Source: UBA1163 sp049513055
Lineage (GTDB): Bacteria; Desulfobacterota; BSN033; UBA1163
DNA length: 64,000 bases
Direction: 5' to 3'
Assembly: GCA_049513055.1 (NCBI GenBank)
Contig: JBEKWN010000007.1
Coordinates: 1 to 64,000 of the forward strand
The notes below the pieces were generated by a model. It was given only the letters and a program-made list of their open reading frames with translations. It had not been told where the DNA came from and did no database searches. The translations under genes were made by a program, and so were the position numbers. The first letter of the stretch is position 1. The number at the start of each line of letters is the position of its first letter. Shown piece by piece: positions 8,017-16,611 of the stretch.

Positions 8017-8205
8017 TTATCCCTCCTCCCCCTGGTAGGGAAGAGCTTCATCAATCAACATCACAGGGATATCATCTTTAATGGGATAGAGTAGATGACA
8101 GGATTTGCAGATCAAACCATCCCCCGCTCGATTCAAAAAAATATCTCCCTTACATTTTGGACAGGCTAAAATTTCCAAGAGCTCTTTACTGATGGGCATC
8201 TTCAT
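8017..8205 (-). CDS. Trm112 family zinc protein
   Basis: A 62-aa protein with two cysteine pairs, CPKC near residue 15 and CKSC near residue 33, and a YPIKDDIPVML segment, all typical of the Trm112/YcaR family. Such proteins act as small partners or stabilisers of other enzymes, and in Gram-negative bacteria they often lie next to lipid A genes, as here. No specific partner can be named from the sequence. An AT-rich gap with weak word repeats lies between it and the acyltransferase. Confidence 0.85.
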   Translation of the reverse strand: MKMPISKELLEILACPKCKGDIFLNRAGDGLICKSCHLLYPIKDDIPVMLIDEALPYQGEEG

Positions 8206-8222
8206 CCTCCTTTTCCTAAATT

Positions 8223-8804
8223 CTACCTATGCGATCCTTGAAGAAGAATCCACTGAACGGCCTCAAAGAGATCTTCAACAACATGATCAGGCTTAATCTT
8301 CCACTGTTCTCTGAAATATTCCCATTCTCCTTTTCCATACCCGGTGAGAACCAAGATCGTTTTGGCTCCAATTTGATGGGCAAATTCGATATCCACCCCC
8401 CGATCCCCGACCAGGTAACTCTGGGAAGTGTCAAGATCCAATTCCTTCACCGCCTCTTCAATCAATCCCGGTGCCGGCTTTCGACATCGGCACTTCTGAC
8501 GATAAGGAGGAACCCCGATATCAGGATGATGAGGGCAGTAATAGATTCCATCGAGATGAGCTCCTTCCCCCTTTAGGAGGTCCTGCATCTTTTGGTGAAC
8601 CTGATGAATCAAGGATTCCGGGAAATAACCTCTCGCCACACCAGACTGATTGGTGATCACCACTGCCTTCCATTCATGTTGGTTCAACAATCGAATCGCC
8701 TGACCTACACGGGGAAGAAGATTAAACCGTTCGATATGGTTCACGTATCCCACTTCTTCATTGATAGTTCCATCCCGATCAAGAAATACTGCTCTATTCG
8801 CCAT
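8223..8804 (-). CDS. gmhB: D-glycero-beta-D-manno-heptose 1,7-bisphosphate 7-phosphatase
   Basis: A HAD-superfamily phosphatase of about 193 aa in the ADP-heptose pathway for the LPS inner core. The DRDGTIN nucleophile motif lies at the N-terminus, then TNQSG (motif II), a zinc loop containing C-x-H-H and C-R-C around residues 95-108, and GDRGVDIEFA (motif IV). The zinc loop separates GmhB from histidinol-phosphate phosphatases only imperfectly, but the LPS neighbours favour GmhB. The ATG at 8804 places the nucleophile aspartate near residue 8, as in relatives. No other heptose gene is in the window. Confidence 0.87.
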   Translation of the reverse strand: MANRAVFLDRDGTINEEVGYVNHIERFNLLPRVGQAIRLLNQHEWKAVVITNQSGVARGYFPESLIHQVHQKMQDLLKGEGAHLDGIYYCPHHPDIGVPPYRQKCRCRKPAPGLIEEAVKELDLDTSQSYLVGDRGVDIEFAHQIGAKTILVLTGYGKGEWEYFREQWKIKPDHVVEDLFEAVQWILLQGSHR

Positions 8805-8873
8805 ACTTAAAAACCTATAACACAATCTCCTAATCCCCCCAACCCCCCTTTGGTAAAGGGGGAGAAGAGGGAA

Positions 8874-9647
8874 TTACACAAATCGACTTAACTCAAACCT
8901 ATCGGGAGGAGTGAAACGTAAAAAGGTCCGGTGAACCAACCAATCCCCAACATTGTAATAAAAACATCTCCTTCCATCAATCACCTCCTCAACCTCCTCC
9001 GGAAAATGGGAATGGCCGAGGATGACGATTTCAAACCCTTCTAAAAACTTTTGATGGGCAAAGGCCTTGAAGGCTGGGGGGGGAGTGGGTTGGACATCGT
9101 TATGATATTTTTGATAACTCATGTCACTTAACTTTTGGGCCACTCGTCGAGAAATCCAAGGCCCTGCAACATGGATGAGACGGTAAGTCAATGGGTTTTT
9201 AAGGATTCTTCGGAAGGTCCGATAAGTCCACTGTTTTGGATTCGATAAATCTCCATGGGCGATGAAAATCTTCTTTCCCTCCAAACTTTCTTCACACCCG
9301 TCGGGATAGACCTCAACCTCCATCCCGAATTGTTCTGAAAAAAAGGAATGGAGAAGAAAATCGTGATTCCCCTCGAAATATTTAATTCGGATTCCTTCTT
9401 GATACAGACCTTGAAGCTTATTGAACACGGGAAGGTAATCATCAAAACCAGAAGGCTTCTCGGTTGAGAAAAAATTTTTAAAACCAAAGAAGAATTCGAA
9501 AAGGTCACCCAGGATGACCAGATGGCCCATCTGCTTTTTCTCTGAATCTAAGAATCTGAGAAACGCCTCCATGGATTCAGGGTCTCGTCCGGTGAAATGG
9601 GCATCGGAGACAAAGATCCAGTCCTTTTCGGAACGAGCCAAGTCCAA
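8874..9647 (-). CDS. lpxH: UDP-2,3-diacylglucosamine diphosphatase (LpxH-like)
   Basis: A 257-aa calcineurin-like metallophosphoesterase expected to cleave UDP-2,3-diacylglucosamine to lipid X. The metal ligands appear in order: SDAHF, GDLFEFF, GNHDF, HGD and GHSHF. The FEFF stretch following the second motif is typical of LpxH. The start is a TTG with a closely spaced GGTGAGGG site four bases after the ugd stop; there is no earlier ATG. It is unusual only in using TTG. It lies in the LPS gene run. Confidence 0.83.
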   Translation of the reverse strand: MDLARSEKDWIFVSDAHFTGRDPESMEAFLRFLDSEKKQMGHLVILGDLFEFFFGFKNFFSTEKPSGFDDYLPVFNKLQGLYQEGIRIKYFEGNHDFLLHSFFSEQFGMEVEVYPDGCEESLEGKKIFIAHGDLSNPKQWTYRTFRRILKNPLTYRLIHVAGPWISRRVAQKLSDMSYQKYHNDVQPTPPPAFKAFAHQKFLEGFEIVILGHSHFPEEVEEVIDGRRCFYYNVGDWLVHRTFLRFTPPDRFELSRFV

Positions 9648-9650
9648 CCC

Positions 9651-10949
9651 TCACCTTCCAACGCCGCAGTAATTAAAACCCAATCGTTTCATCTGGTCCG
9701 GATCATAGACATTTCTCAGATCAATGAAGACCGGGCTTTTTAGCAGCTCTTTGATGCGGTGAAGATCCAAACGCCGGAATTGATTCCACTCGGTTGCCAG
9801 AACCAATGCATCCACTCCCTTCACCACATCGTAGGCGTCCTTCCCATACTCTATCTCAGGAAGGACTGCTTTGGCTTCCTCCATGGCTGCTGGATCGAAG
9901 GCCTTCACTTTGGCTCCCATGTCCAGAAGTCCCTGGATGATTACAATCGAAGAGGATTCCCGGATGTCATCCGTGTTGGGCTTGAAGGAGAGGCCCAGAA
10001 TCCCAATGGTCTTGCCCTTAAGATCCCCTACCTTCTCCATAATCTTATTGATCATCCTCTTTTTTTGTTCCTCGTTTACCCTGATGACAGCGTCGAGAAT
10101 TTTGAACGAATATCCTCTCTCATGAGCCATCCTCGAAAGGGCTCGGGTGTCCTTTGGAAAACAGGAGCCTCCATAACCTGGACCCGGGTGGAGAAATTTT
10201 TTTCCAATCCTTCCATCCAGTCCCATGGCCCTCGCCACATGAAGGACATCGGCGCCCATTACTTCACAGAGGTTGGCAATCTCATTGATAAAGCTCACTT
10301 TCGTCGCTAAAAAGGCATTCGCTGCGTATTTGATCATCTCGGCCGTTTCTAAAGAGGTGATGATAAAAGGGGTTTCGATGAGGTAGAGGGCGCTGTAAAT
10401 GTCCTTCATGATGGCAATGGCCTGTTCGCTTTCTGTTCCAATGGTGACGCGATCCGGCCGCATGAAATCTTCGACCGCGGATCCCTCCCTCTGAAATTCA
10501 GGATTGGAAACGATGTCGAAAGGAGTGATCTGGACCTGATGGTCTTTGATCAGTTGTTTCAGCCGGCGACAGGTCCCAACTGGAACCGTGGATTTCACCA
10601 CCACCACTTTGTACCCATCCATGTATCGGGCAATTTCTTTGGCGACTTCTTCCACAAATTTAAGGTCGGCAGAACCATCGTCATTGGAAGGTGTTCCCAC
10701 AGCAATGAAGATCACCAAACTTGATGCCACGCCCTCCTGAATGTTTGCCGAGAAAGAAAGCCTTCCCTCCCTCATATTCTTCACCACGAGGTCTTCAAGC
10801 CCTGGTTCATGGATAATCACCTTCCCCTGTTGGAGAAGCTCGATTTTGGGGCGATCAATATCCACGCAGATCAGGTTCATCCCAAATTCTGCCAAACAGG
10901 CTCCTGTCACCAATCCTACATAACCTGTGCCGACGATACAGATGTTCAT
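9651..10949 (-). CDS. ugd: UDP-glucose 6-dehydrogenase
   Basis: A 432-aa enzyme that oxidises UDP-glucose to UDP-glucuronate in two NAD-dependent steps. The N-terminal GTGYVGLVTG binds NAD. The catalytic cysteine is in GPGYGGSCFPKD near residue 260, and the C-terminal UDP-binding domain has the SFKPNTDDIRES motif. The ATG at 10949 has a GGAGGGAG site. Its product feeds the Ara4N operon at 27-34 kb as well as any capsule or O-antigen. It sits between lpxH and the dTDP-rhamnose genes in one minus-strand run. Confidence 0.95.
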   Translation of the reverse strand: MNICIVGTGYVGLVTGACLAEFGMNLICVDIDRPKIELLQQGKVIIHEPGLEDLVVKNMREGRLSFSANIQEGVASSLVIFIAVGTPSNDDGSADLKFVEEVAKEIARYMDGYKVVVVKSTVPVGTCRRLKQLIKDHQVQITPFDIVSNPEFQREGSAVEDFMRPDRVTIGTESEQAIAIMKDIYSALYLIETPFIITSLETAEMIKYAANAFLATKVSFINEIANLCEVMGADVLHVARAMGLDGRIGKKFLHPGPGYGGSCFPKDTRALSRMAHERGYSFKILDAVIRVNEEQKKRMINKIMEKVGDLKGKTIGILGLSFKPNTDDIRESSSIVIIQGLLDMGAKVKAFDPAAMEEAKAVLPEIEYGKDAYDVVKGVDALVLATEWNQFRRLDLHRIKELLKSPVFIDLRNVYDPDQMKRLGFNYCGVGR

Positions 10950-10970
10950 TGCCAACTCCCTCCTCCCTTC

Positions 10971-11861
10971 TTATCTCCCTTGACTGTCTGGTCTGCCGAT
11001 TGTCAGGCGATGGGTAGTGAGGTAATCCTTCAGAGCCTCCGACCATGGTCGCAAAGTCAAACCAGTCTCCTTTTTCAACTTCTGACAGTTGAGAACAGAA
11101 TAAGAAGGTCGAACCGCCGGACGACCGAGGTCCTTCGAAGAAATGGGAATCACCCTCATCTTATCCATCCCTGAAAGTTTCAAAATCGCTTGGCCAAAGG
11201 TATACCACGTACAGAGATCACTGTTCGCCACATGAAAAATCCCCTGGGCGTCAAATTGAATCAGCACGGAAATGACTTTGGCCAAATCAGCAGTGTAAGT
11301 GGGTGAGCCAATTTGATCATTGACAATGGAAAGAACTCTTTTTTCTCTTGCCTGCTGGAGAATCGAGGTCACAAAATTTTTTCCATATCTTCCATAGAGC
11401 CATTGGGTCCGAATGATCAGGGCATCTTCCACCCATTCTTGAACATATTGCTCCCCCTGCAATTTGGAACGACCATAGACATTCAGGGGATGGGGGGAAT
11501 CACTCTCCAAATAGGGTTCCCTTTTATTTCCATCGAAGACATAGTCGGTGCTCAGGTAAACCATTTTTGCCTGGCATCTCGTGGCAGCCAGGGCCACATG
11601 CTTCGTCCCCTCTGCGTTGACGGCAAAGGCCTTCTCCTCGTCCGATTCACACCCATCTACATCGGTGTAGGCGGCAATATGGACCACAATATCTGGTCGT
11701 AGTTTTCCAAGGTTAGTGACGGTGTCCTCTTCTTTTTGGATATCGATTTCTTCAATATCCCATCCGATGATTTCATCATTGGGAAGAGAGGATTGGAGAA
11801 CACTCATGAGATCTCTTCCCAGCATTCCTTTCGCCCCGATCACCAACAATATTCGTTTCAT
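10971..11861 (-). CDS. rfbD: dTDP-4-dehydrorhamnose reductase
   Basis: A 296-aa short-chain dehydrogenase that performs the last step of dTDP-L-rhamnose synthesis with NAD(P)H. Visible are the nucleotide loop GAKGMLGRDL, the STDYVFDG motif near residue 104 and the catalytic YGRSKLQGE near residue 130. It is the expected length. It is downstream of rfbB, rfbC-like and rfbA-like genes on the same strand. Confidence 0.92.
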   Translation of the reverse strand: MKRILLVIGAKGMLGRDLMSVLQSSLPNDEIIGWDIEEIDIQKEEDTVTNLGKLRPDIVVHIAAYTDVDGCESDEEKAFAVNAEGTKHVALAATRCQAKMVYLSTDYVFDGNKREPYLESDSPHPLNVYGRSKLQGEQYVQEWVEDALIIRTQWLYGRYGKNFVTSILQQAREKRVLSIVNDQIGSPTYTADLAKVISVLIQFDAQGIFHVANSDLCTWYTFGQAILKLSGMDKMRVIPISSKDLGRPAVRPSYSVLNCQKLKKETGLTLRPWSEALKDYLTTHRLTIGRPDSQGR

Positions 11862-11903
11862 CTCCTGAACGAATCGTTCACCTTTTTCTACGGATTATAT
11901 CTT

Positions 11904-12920
11904 CTAACGGTCTTTATACATCCGGTTGTAATAGTCCAGATACTCCCCTGTCTTGATCTTTTTCCACCATTCTCGATGGGCTTGGTACCATTCCACAGTA
12001 AGACTGATCCCCTCTTCAAAGGAGACAGAAGGTTTCCATCCCAACTCTCTCTCGATCTTCGAGAAGTCAATGGCATAACGACGATCATGGCCTGGTCGAT
12101 CGGTGACAAATCGGATCAGGGAATGGGCTTTCCCCAATCGATCCAAAATAGTTTTTGCCACCGTCAAATTTGGCTTCTCACTTTGGCCTCCTATATTGTA
12201 AATCTCTCCTTCTTTGCCTCGGTGCAACACCACATCTAACGCCCGACAGTGATCTTCGACATAGATCCAATCCCGCACATGCATCCCATCACCATAAATG
12301 GGTAGCTCTTTATCTTCGATGGCATTCGAAACCATCAACGGAATCAGTTTTTCGGGAAATTGATAAGGCCCATAATTATTGGAACATCGGGTGATGAGGG
12401 CGGGAATCCCATAAGTATGATGATAAGCCCTGACCAACATATCCGCCGCCGTTTTACTCGCGGCATAAGGGCTATTGGGTGCCAGGGGAGTTTCCTCGGT
12501 GAAAGCTCCGGTTTCACCCAGGGAGCCGTAGACCTCGTCGGTGGAGACATGAAGGAAACGGATCGGTTGTTTCTGGAAAACTTTCCGCACCGCTTCGAGA
12601 AGGACGAAGGTCCCAAAGACATTGGTCTTTATAAAGGCACTGGGGTCTTCAATGGACCGATCTACATGGGATTCGGCGGCGAAGTTGACGATGGCCTCCA
12701 CGCCTTTGCTGATCAGTTCTTCTATTCGAGGGGCATCGGCAATATCCCCTCTGATGAAATAGTAAAGGGGGGAATGAGAGAGATCGGAGAGGTTTTCTAT
12801 ATTTCCGGCGTAGGTTAATTTATCGACATTGATCATAGAATAATCCGGGTAGGATTTTAAAAAATAACGAATGAAGTTACTTCCAATGAAGCCGCAACCA
12901 CCTGTCACTAAGATCTTCAT
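11904..12920 (-). CDS. rfbB: dTDP-glucose 4,6-dehydratase
   Basis: A 338-aa extended short-chain dehydrogenase, second step of dTDP-L-rhamnose synthesis. The Rossmann loop GGCGFIGSNF is at residues 7-16, the active-site STDEVYGSL lies near 125, and YAASKTAAD near 155. AESHVDRSI near residue 83 is the usual family block. It is full length and full identity is not in doubt. A word-repeat hairpin of about 150 bases separates it from the epimerase gene upstream. Confidence 0.95.
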   Translation of the reverse strand: MKILVTGGCGFIGSNFIRYFLKSYPDYSMINVDKLTYAGNIENLSDLSHSPLYYFIRGDIADAPRIEELISKGVEAIVNFAAESHVDRSIEDPSAFIKTNVFGTFVLLEAVRKVFQKQPIRFLHVSTDEVYGSLGETGAFTEETPLAPNSPYAASKTAADMLVRAYHHTYGIPALITRCSNNYGPYQFPEKLIPLMVSNAIEDKELPIYGDGMHVRDWIYVEDHCRALDVVLHRGKEGEIYNIGGQSEKPNLTVAKTILDRLGKAHSLIRFVTDRPGHDRRYAIDFSKIERELGWKPSVSFEEGISLTVEWYQAHREWWKKIKTGEYLDYYNRMYKDR

Positions 12921-12974
12921 AACTCACTCCAATTCTTGTCTGCTTAAACGAACCTAACCTTCGAAAAGGTCTCC

Positions 12975-13100
12975 ATCTAAATCACAAATCCCAAATTCCA
13001 ATTCCCAAATAAATTCCAAATTTCAATACCCAATTTCCGAAACAGTTTGATTTGGAATTTTGGATTTTGGTCATTGGAATTTGTTTGTCATCTGGAATTT
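12975..13100. repeat. Word-repeat intergenic hairpin (AAATTCC / GGAATTT)
   Basis: The left half repeats CCAAATTCCAA-type words and the right half repeats GGAATTT(T)GG-type words, forming a long imperfect inverted repeat between rfbB and the rfbC-like gene. Confidence 0.6.
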
Positions 13101-13112
13101 GGTGCTTTCCCA

Positions 13113-13568
13113 TCATCCATCTTTTCTCGCCCAATCATAAGGAACATCCTTCCCATGGGGTGGGAGACGATATTCATCGGGCGCGCCGTAAACATAGACC
13201 TCCGTTGGGACGTTGAGTATGATGGCTTCCTCCTGGCTGATACATTTCCACCCATGATAGATTCCATGGGGCACTTGAACCAGCAGAGGATTGTGGACTC
13301 CAATGAAGAACTCATTGATCTCCCCTTGGGTCGGAGAACCTTCTCGCGGGTCGTATAGGACCAGTTTGATCATCCCCTGGATGGCGCAGATGTGATCGGT
13401 CTGGATCTTATGATAGTGCCAAGCCTTCACCACTTGGGGATAGGTGGTGGTGATATACACCTGACCGAACTTCAGAAACAAGTCATCATCCGTCCTGAGG
13501 ATCTCCATGATCCTTCCCCGATCATCCGGGATCACCCGCAAACATTTCGTCCTCACCCCGTGTATCAT
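13113..13568 (-). CDS. dTDP-4-dehydrorhamnose 3,5-epimerase family protein
   Basis: A 151-aa cupin-like epimerase. DDRGRIMEILR near residue 15, then KAWHYHKIQTDH and VPHGIYHGWK give the family's histidines. Classical RfbC proteins are about 180 aa with an RG...F-E-x-x-R start; this shorter form is a divergent member, so the 3,5-epimerase role rests partly on its place in the rhamnose cluster. The frame runs to 13622, but the extra residues are encoded by word-repeat DNA, while the ATG at 13568 has a GGGAGG site. Confidence 0.8.
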   Translation of the reverse strand: MIHGVRTKCLRVIPDDRGRIMEILRTDDDLFLKFGQVYITTTYPQVVKAWHYHKIQTDHICAIQGMIKLVLYDPREGSPTQGEINEFFIGVHNPLLVQVPHGIYHGWKCISQEEAIILNVPTEVYVYGAPDEYRLPPHGKDVPYDWARKDG

Positions 13569-13588
13569 CGTCCCTCCCCATTCAAATA

Positions 13589-13681
13589 ATGTTTGAGGTT
13601 GGAGGTTAAAGGTTTTAGGCAAATGATTTTCCCTCTACCCTTAAGCCTCAAACCTAACGCCAAGGTTTGACATTTAACTTG
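13589..13681. repeat. Word-repeat intergenic hairpin
   Basis: GAGGTTGGAGGTTAAAGGTTTTAGG-type words on the left are answered by CCTTAAGCCTCAAACCTAA on the right, and a GGTTTGACA/TGTCAAACC pair follows. It separates the epimerase and thymidylyltransferase genes. Confidence 0.55.
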
Positions 13682-14410
13682 TCAAACCTTGTTAGCGCCC
13701 GTCTGGGCAACCAATTGGTTTGCACGAAGCAAGGATTCAAAAGTCCCTGCATCGGTCCACCACCCCTCTAAAATATCCCATGTCATCAGCCCTTTTTTAA
13801 TATACCGATTGTTCACATCGGTGATCTCTAACTCCCCTCGGTCAGAGGGTTTGAGGGTCTTGATGATGTTAAAAACCTCTTGATCAAAAAGATAGATTCC
13901 GATCACGGCATATTGGGATTTGGGTTTTTTCGGCTTTTCTTCAATACGAGCGATCCGATCTCCCTTCAACTCCGGAACTCCAAACCGCTGGGGATCAGAG
14001 ACTTCTTTTAACAATATCTTTGCCCCTTCCTTTTGCCTTCGAAAATTTTCTACCGCCTTTCGAATGTTTTTCTCAATGAGGTTATCTCCCAATACCACAC
14101 AGATCTTTTCTCCTGACGCGAAGAACTCTGCCAACCGTAGGGCTTCGGCAATACCTCCTTCTCCCTCTTGATAGGTGTAGTTGATATGTTTGAGACCGAA
14201 CTCCTTTCCATTTCCTAACAGCCTTAAAAAATCTCCGGCATTGTTTCCGCCCGTAACAATCAAGATGTCATCGATCCCCGCATTAATCAGGGTTTGAATT
14301 GGATAATAAATCATCGGTTTATCGTAGACAGGAAGGAGGTGTTTGTTAGTCACCTTTGTCAAGGGGTAGAGTCGAGTCCCTAATCCTCCCGCCAGAATCA
14401 CTCCTTTCAT
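13682..14410 (-). CDS. Glucose-1-phosphate thymidylyltransferase-like nucleotidyltransferase (short form)
   Basis: A 242-aa nucleotidyltransferase that would make dTDP-glucose, the first step for rhamnose. The signature GGLGTRLYPLT near residue 8, NKHLLPVYDKPM, the GDN motif (LGDNL near residue 108) and EEKPKKP near residue 157 are clear. E. coli RfbA is about 290 aa; this short form lacks the C-terminal extension that carries the allosteric and dimer contacts. Sugar specificity is inferred from the cluster. The start has a GGAGGAG site. Confidence 0.87.
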   Translation of the reverse strand: MKGVILAGGLGTRLYPLTKVTNKHLLPVYDKPMIYYPIQTLINAGIDDILIVTGGNNAGDFLRLLGNGKEFGLKHINYTYQEGEGGIAEALRLAEFFASGEKICVVLGDNLIEKNIRKAVENFRRQKEGAKILLKEVSDPQRFGVPELKGDRIARIEEKPKKPKSQYAVIGIYLFDQEVFNIIKTLKPSDRGELEITDVNNRYIKKGLMTWDILEGWWTDAGTFESLLRANQLVAQTGANKV

Positions 14411-14433
14411 TTTTACTCCTCCTGAATCGTTGA

Positions 14434-16611
14434 TTATAAACCCATAAGATAGGATTTTTGCCCAATCGAACTAATATTTAGAAGAGTAAGATAGACTTGG
14501 ACCTTCGTTTCACTCTTCTGGATGCCGTCCGGAGATCGGCCCCATTGTTCCACGGCGATACCCGAACTCCAGCACTGCGCCTGATATTCTACCCCGTAGA
14601 CGCTTAAAACCCTCCAATGGTCTAATAGGTTATAGAAAAATGAACCAAAAAGGTATACAGGGGCGATCGTCTTCACCCGGGCGTTGAGATTGACCTCATT
14701 GACATTTCCCTTGCTTTTTAGATATTGGACTTGAACCACATCATTTCTTCGATCCTTGACTGTGATTAGAAAATTCAATCTTTCGATACTCCCTCGATAA
14801 GGGTTGAGTTCTGCATCCGATTGAGCAGAAACATAGGGACCAAAATTCCACCATAGTTCTCCCTGGATATTTGAAAAGTCCCGTTTCTTTCCTTCCGCAT
14901 CTATAAACTGAGGGTTAAACCAGGAAGGATCCCCAAGGCTGTAACTCTGAAAAATTTTCAACTTCGCATACTCAACGGCTCCAGTACTGACCCCTCCTGT
15001 ATCGGGTTTCCCCACCAGGCGCTGAGTGATTCCATAGGTGATCTGATTGGTATAGGGAATTCGGTCTACATCGTCAAAAACGTGAATCCGACTCTGACTC
15101 ACCGGTGGACTGTATTGATAACTGATGGTTGGCTCGATGGTGTGCATCCATTTTGACACCTTAAAAAGGTCGGAAATCTTCGAGAAGGTTTCGGAATTAT
15201 ATACGCGGTAAAACTCTGCGGACATCTCCATGCTTGCTTCGAGTGTTTCTCTTGATTTCCATCCATGATATGTGTTGGTTGGATCATTAAGGGATTTGTA
15301 GAGAGTCTCTCTCAGTCCGACATCCGACTCGAACTTCAATACATTGAAGAGCCTCATGGGATAGAAGATTCTGGGAAAAAGATCTCCCCGATGTACCTCG
15401 ATATCCTTCTCACTCCAGAAGTTGGTATAGGAGGAAGCCAGGTCATAGAAAAGAGGAGTTTTAAAGAGAGATTGGGGATGGGCATAAAAACTGATCTGTG
15501 GAAGTTTCTGAACCGTTTTGTCATTACTCGGCTGGGTCAGATCATCAAAAACCTCATTGTTTACTAAGAAGCTAAACTGATCCCAGTTCTTACCTCCGAA
15601 AAGAACCGATCTCACCTGCATTAAGCTCCTCGAATCAATCCTTGTCCCCCGCGGGAGGTCTTCATCAAAATCGTGAAGGTATTCGTGGTCGCTCACATGA
15701 TTGATATCCCCTTTGAGATAAAAATCATAGGGAAGCTTCTGTTGGTGCTCAATGAAAAAAGCATATCGGTTCTTATTTAAAACCTGATCGTCGATGAAGT
15801 AGAATTTGGCTTCTCCCCTTGTCTCTTTGGCGAAGGCATAGCGATACTCCAAGCCTTCTTTAAATCCCCTGTCTCCCAGCCAATTGAAATAGAAAGTGGT
15901 ATCCATATTTTTTGCGAACGGCCAGTAAAAACCGGTCTTGAATTCAGGGCCATACGTGCTGGAATATCCCACCGAGGGGATGAGAAAGCCGGTTTGCCTT
16001 TCCTGTCTCACAGGAAAAGCACCCCAGGGGAAATAGAGAACCGGAATATCCTCAAGATAGAAGATGGGCCCTTTAGCAACCCCCCATCCTCCCAAAGCCA
16101 TTTCTTTCACTTCTATTTCCTTCACGGTGAATTTCCAGGGTGGCCGTTTCGCATCGCAGGTCGTCAACGAGCCATCTTGTAACCGATAGTGATTTTCTCC
16201 TAATTTCTCTACCTCCTGGCCGGTGACATGAAAATTCTGATCCTTCAAAAAGAGTTTGGCCTGATGAATTTTCCCCAAACGGGTATCTAGATTAACTTCC
16301 AGGCGTTGACATTCAATGACATCTTCCCCTTCTCTTAATAAAACGTTTCCCCACGCCACCAATTCTTTGGTTGCCATGTTCAATTGAGCATGATCTGCCT
16401 TGAGAGAGAAATCTCCTCGGCTCACTTCCACCTGTCCATGAGCCTCATAGAGTTGCGCCTCCCTATCGTAGATGAGTTCATCGGCCTCTATGTCCACAGG
16501 CCCTTCTGCTTTCATCGCGCTCACCTCCACTACCTTGGCATAGGTAGGAGGAGAATAATTGATGATGAAGAGAACAAAGAAAGAGCTCAGAATGAACCGG
16601 TAATATTTCAT
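14434..16611 (-). CDS. lptD: LPS-assembly protein LptD
   Basis: An outer-membrane protein of about 725 aa that inserts LPS into the outer leaflet together with LptE. It has a signal peptide (first 25 residues), an OstA/LptA-like N-domain rich in short beta repeats (about residues 30-190), then a large beta-barrel with alternating aromatic strands. The ATG at 16611 is chosen because it overlaps the folC stop as ATGA and begins a clear signal peptide; the frame is open to 16677. No lptE is visible nearby. Confidence 0.9.
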   Translation of the reverse strand: MKYYRFILSSFFVLFIINYSPPTYAKVVEVSAMKAEGPVDIEADELIYDREAQLYEAHGQVEVSRGDFSLKADHAQLNMATKELVAWGNVLLREGEDVIECQRLEVNLDTRLGKIHQAKLFLKDQNFHVTGQEVEKLGENHYRLQDGSLTTCDAKRPPWKFTVKEIEVKEMALGGWGVAKGPIFYLEDIPVLYFPWGAFPVRQERQTGFLIPSVGYSSTYGPEFKTGFYWPFAKNMDTTFYFNWLGDRGFKEGLEYRYAFAKETRGEAKFYFIDDQVLNKNRYAFFIEHQQKLPYDFYLKGDINHVSDHEYLHDFDEDLPRGTRIDSRSLMQVRSVLFGGKNWDQFSFLVNNEVFDDLTQPSNDKTVQKLPQISFYAHPQSLFKTPLFYDLASSYTNFWSEKDIEVHRGDLFPRIFYPMRLFNVLKFESDVGLRETLYKSLNDPTNTYHGWKSRETLEASMEMSAEFYRVYNSETFSKISDLFKVSKWMHTIEPTISYQYSPPVSQSRIHVFDDVDRIPYTNQITYGITQRLVGKPDTGGVSTGAVEYAKLKIFQSYSLGDPSWFNPQFIDAEGKKRDFSNIQGELWWNFGPYVSAQSDAELNPYRGSIERLNFLITVKDRRNDVVQVQYLKSKGNVNEVNLNARVKTIAPVYLFGSFFYNLLDHWRVLSVYGVEYQAQCWSSGIAVEQWGRSPDGIQKSETKVQVYLTLLNISSIGQKSYLMGL

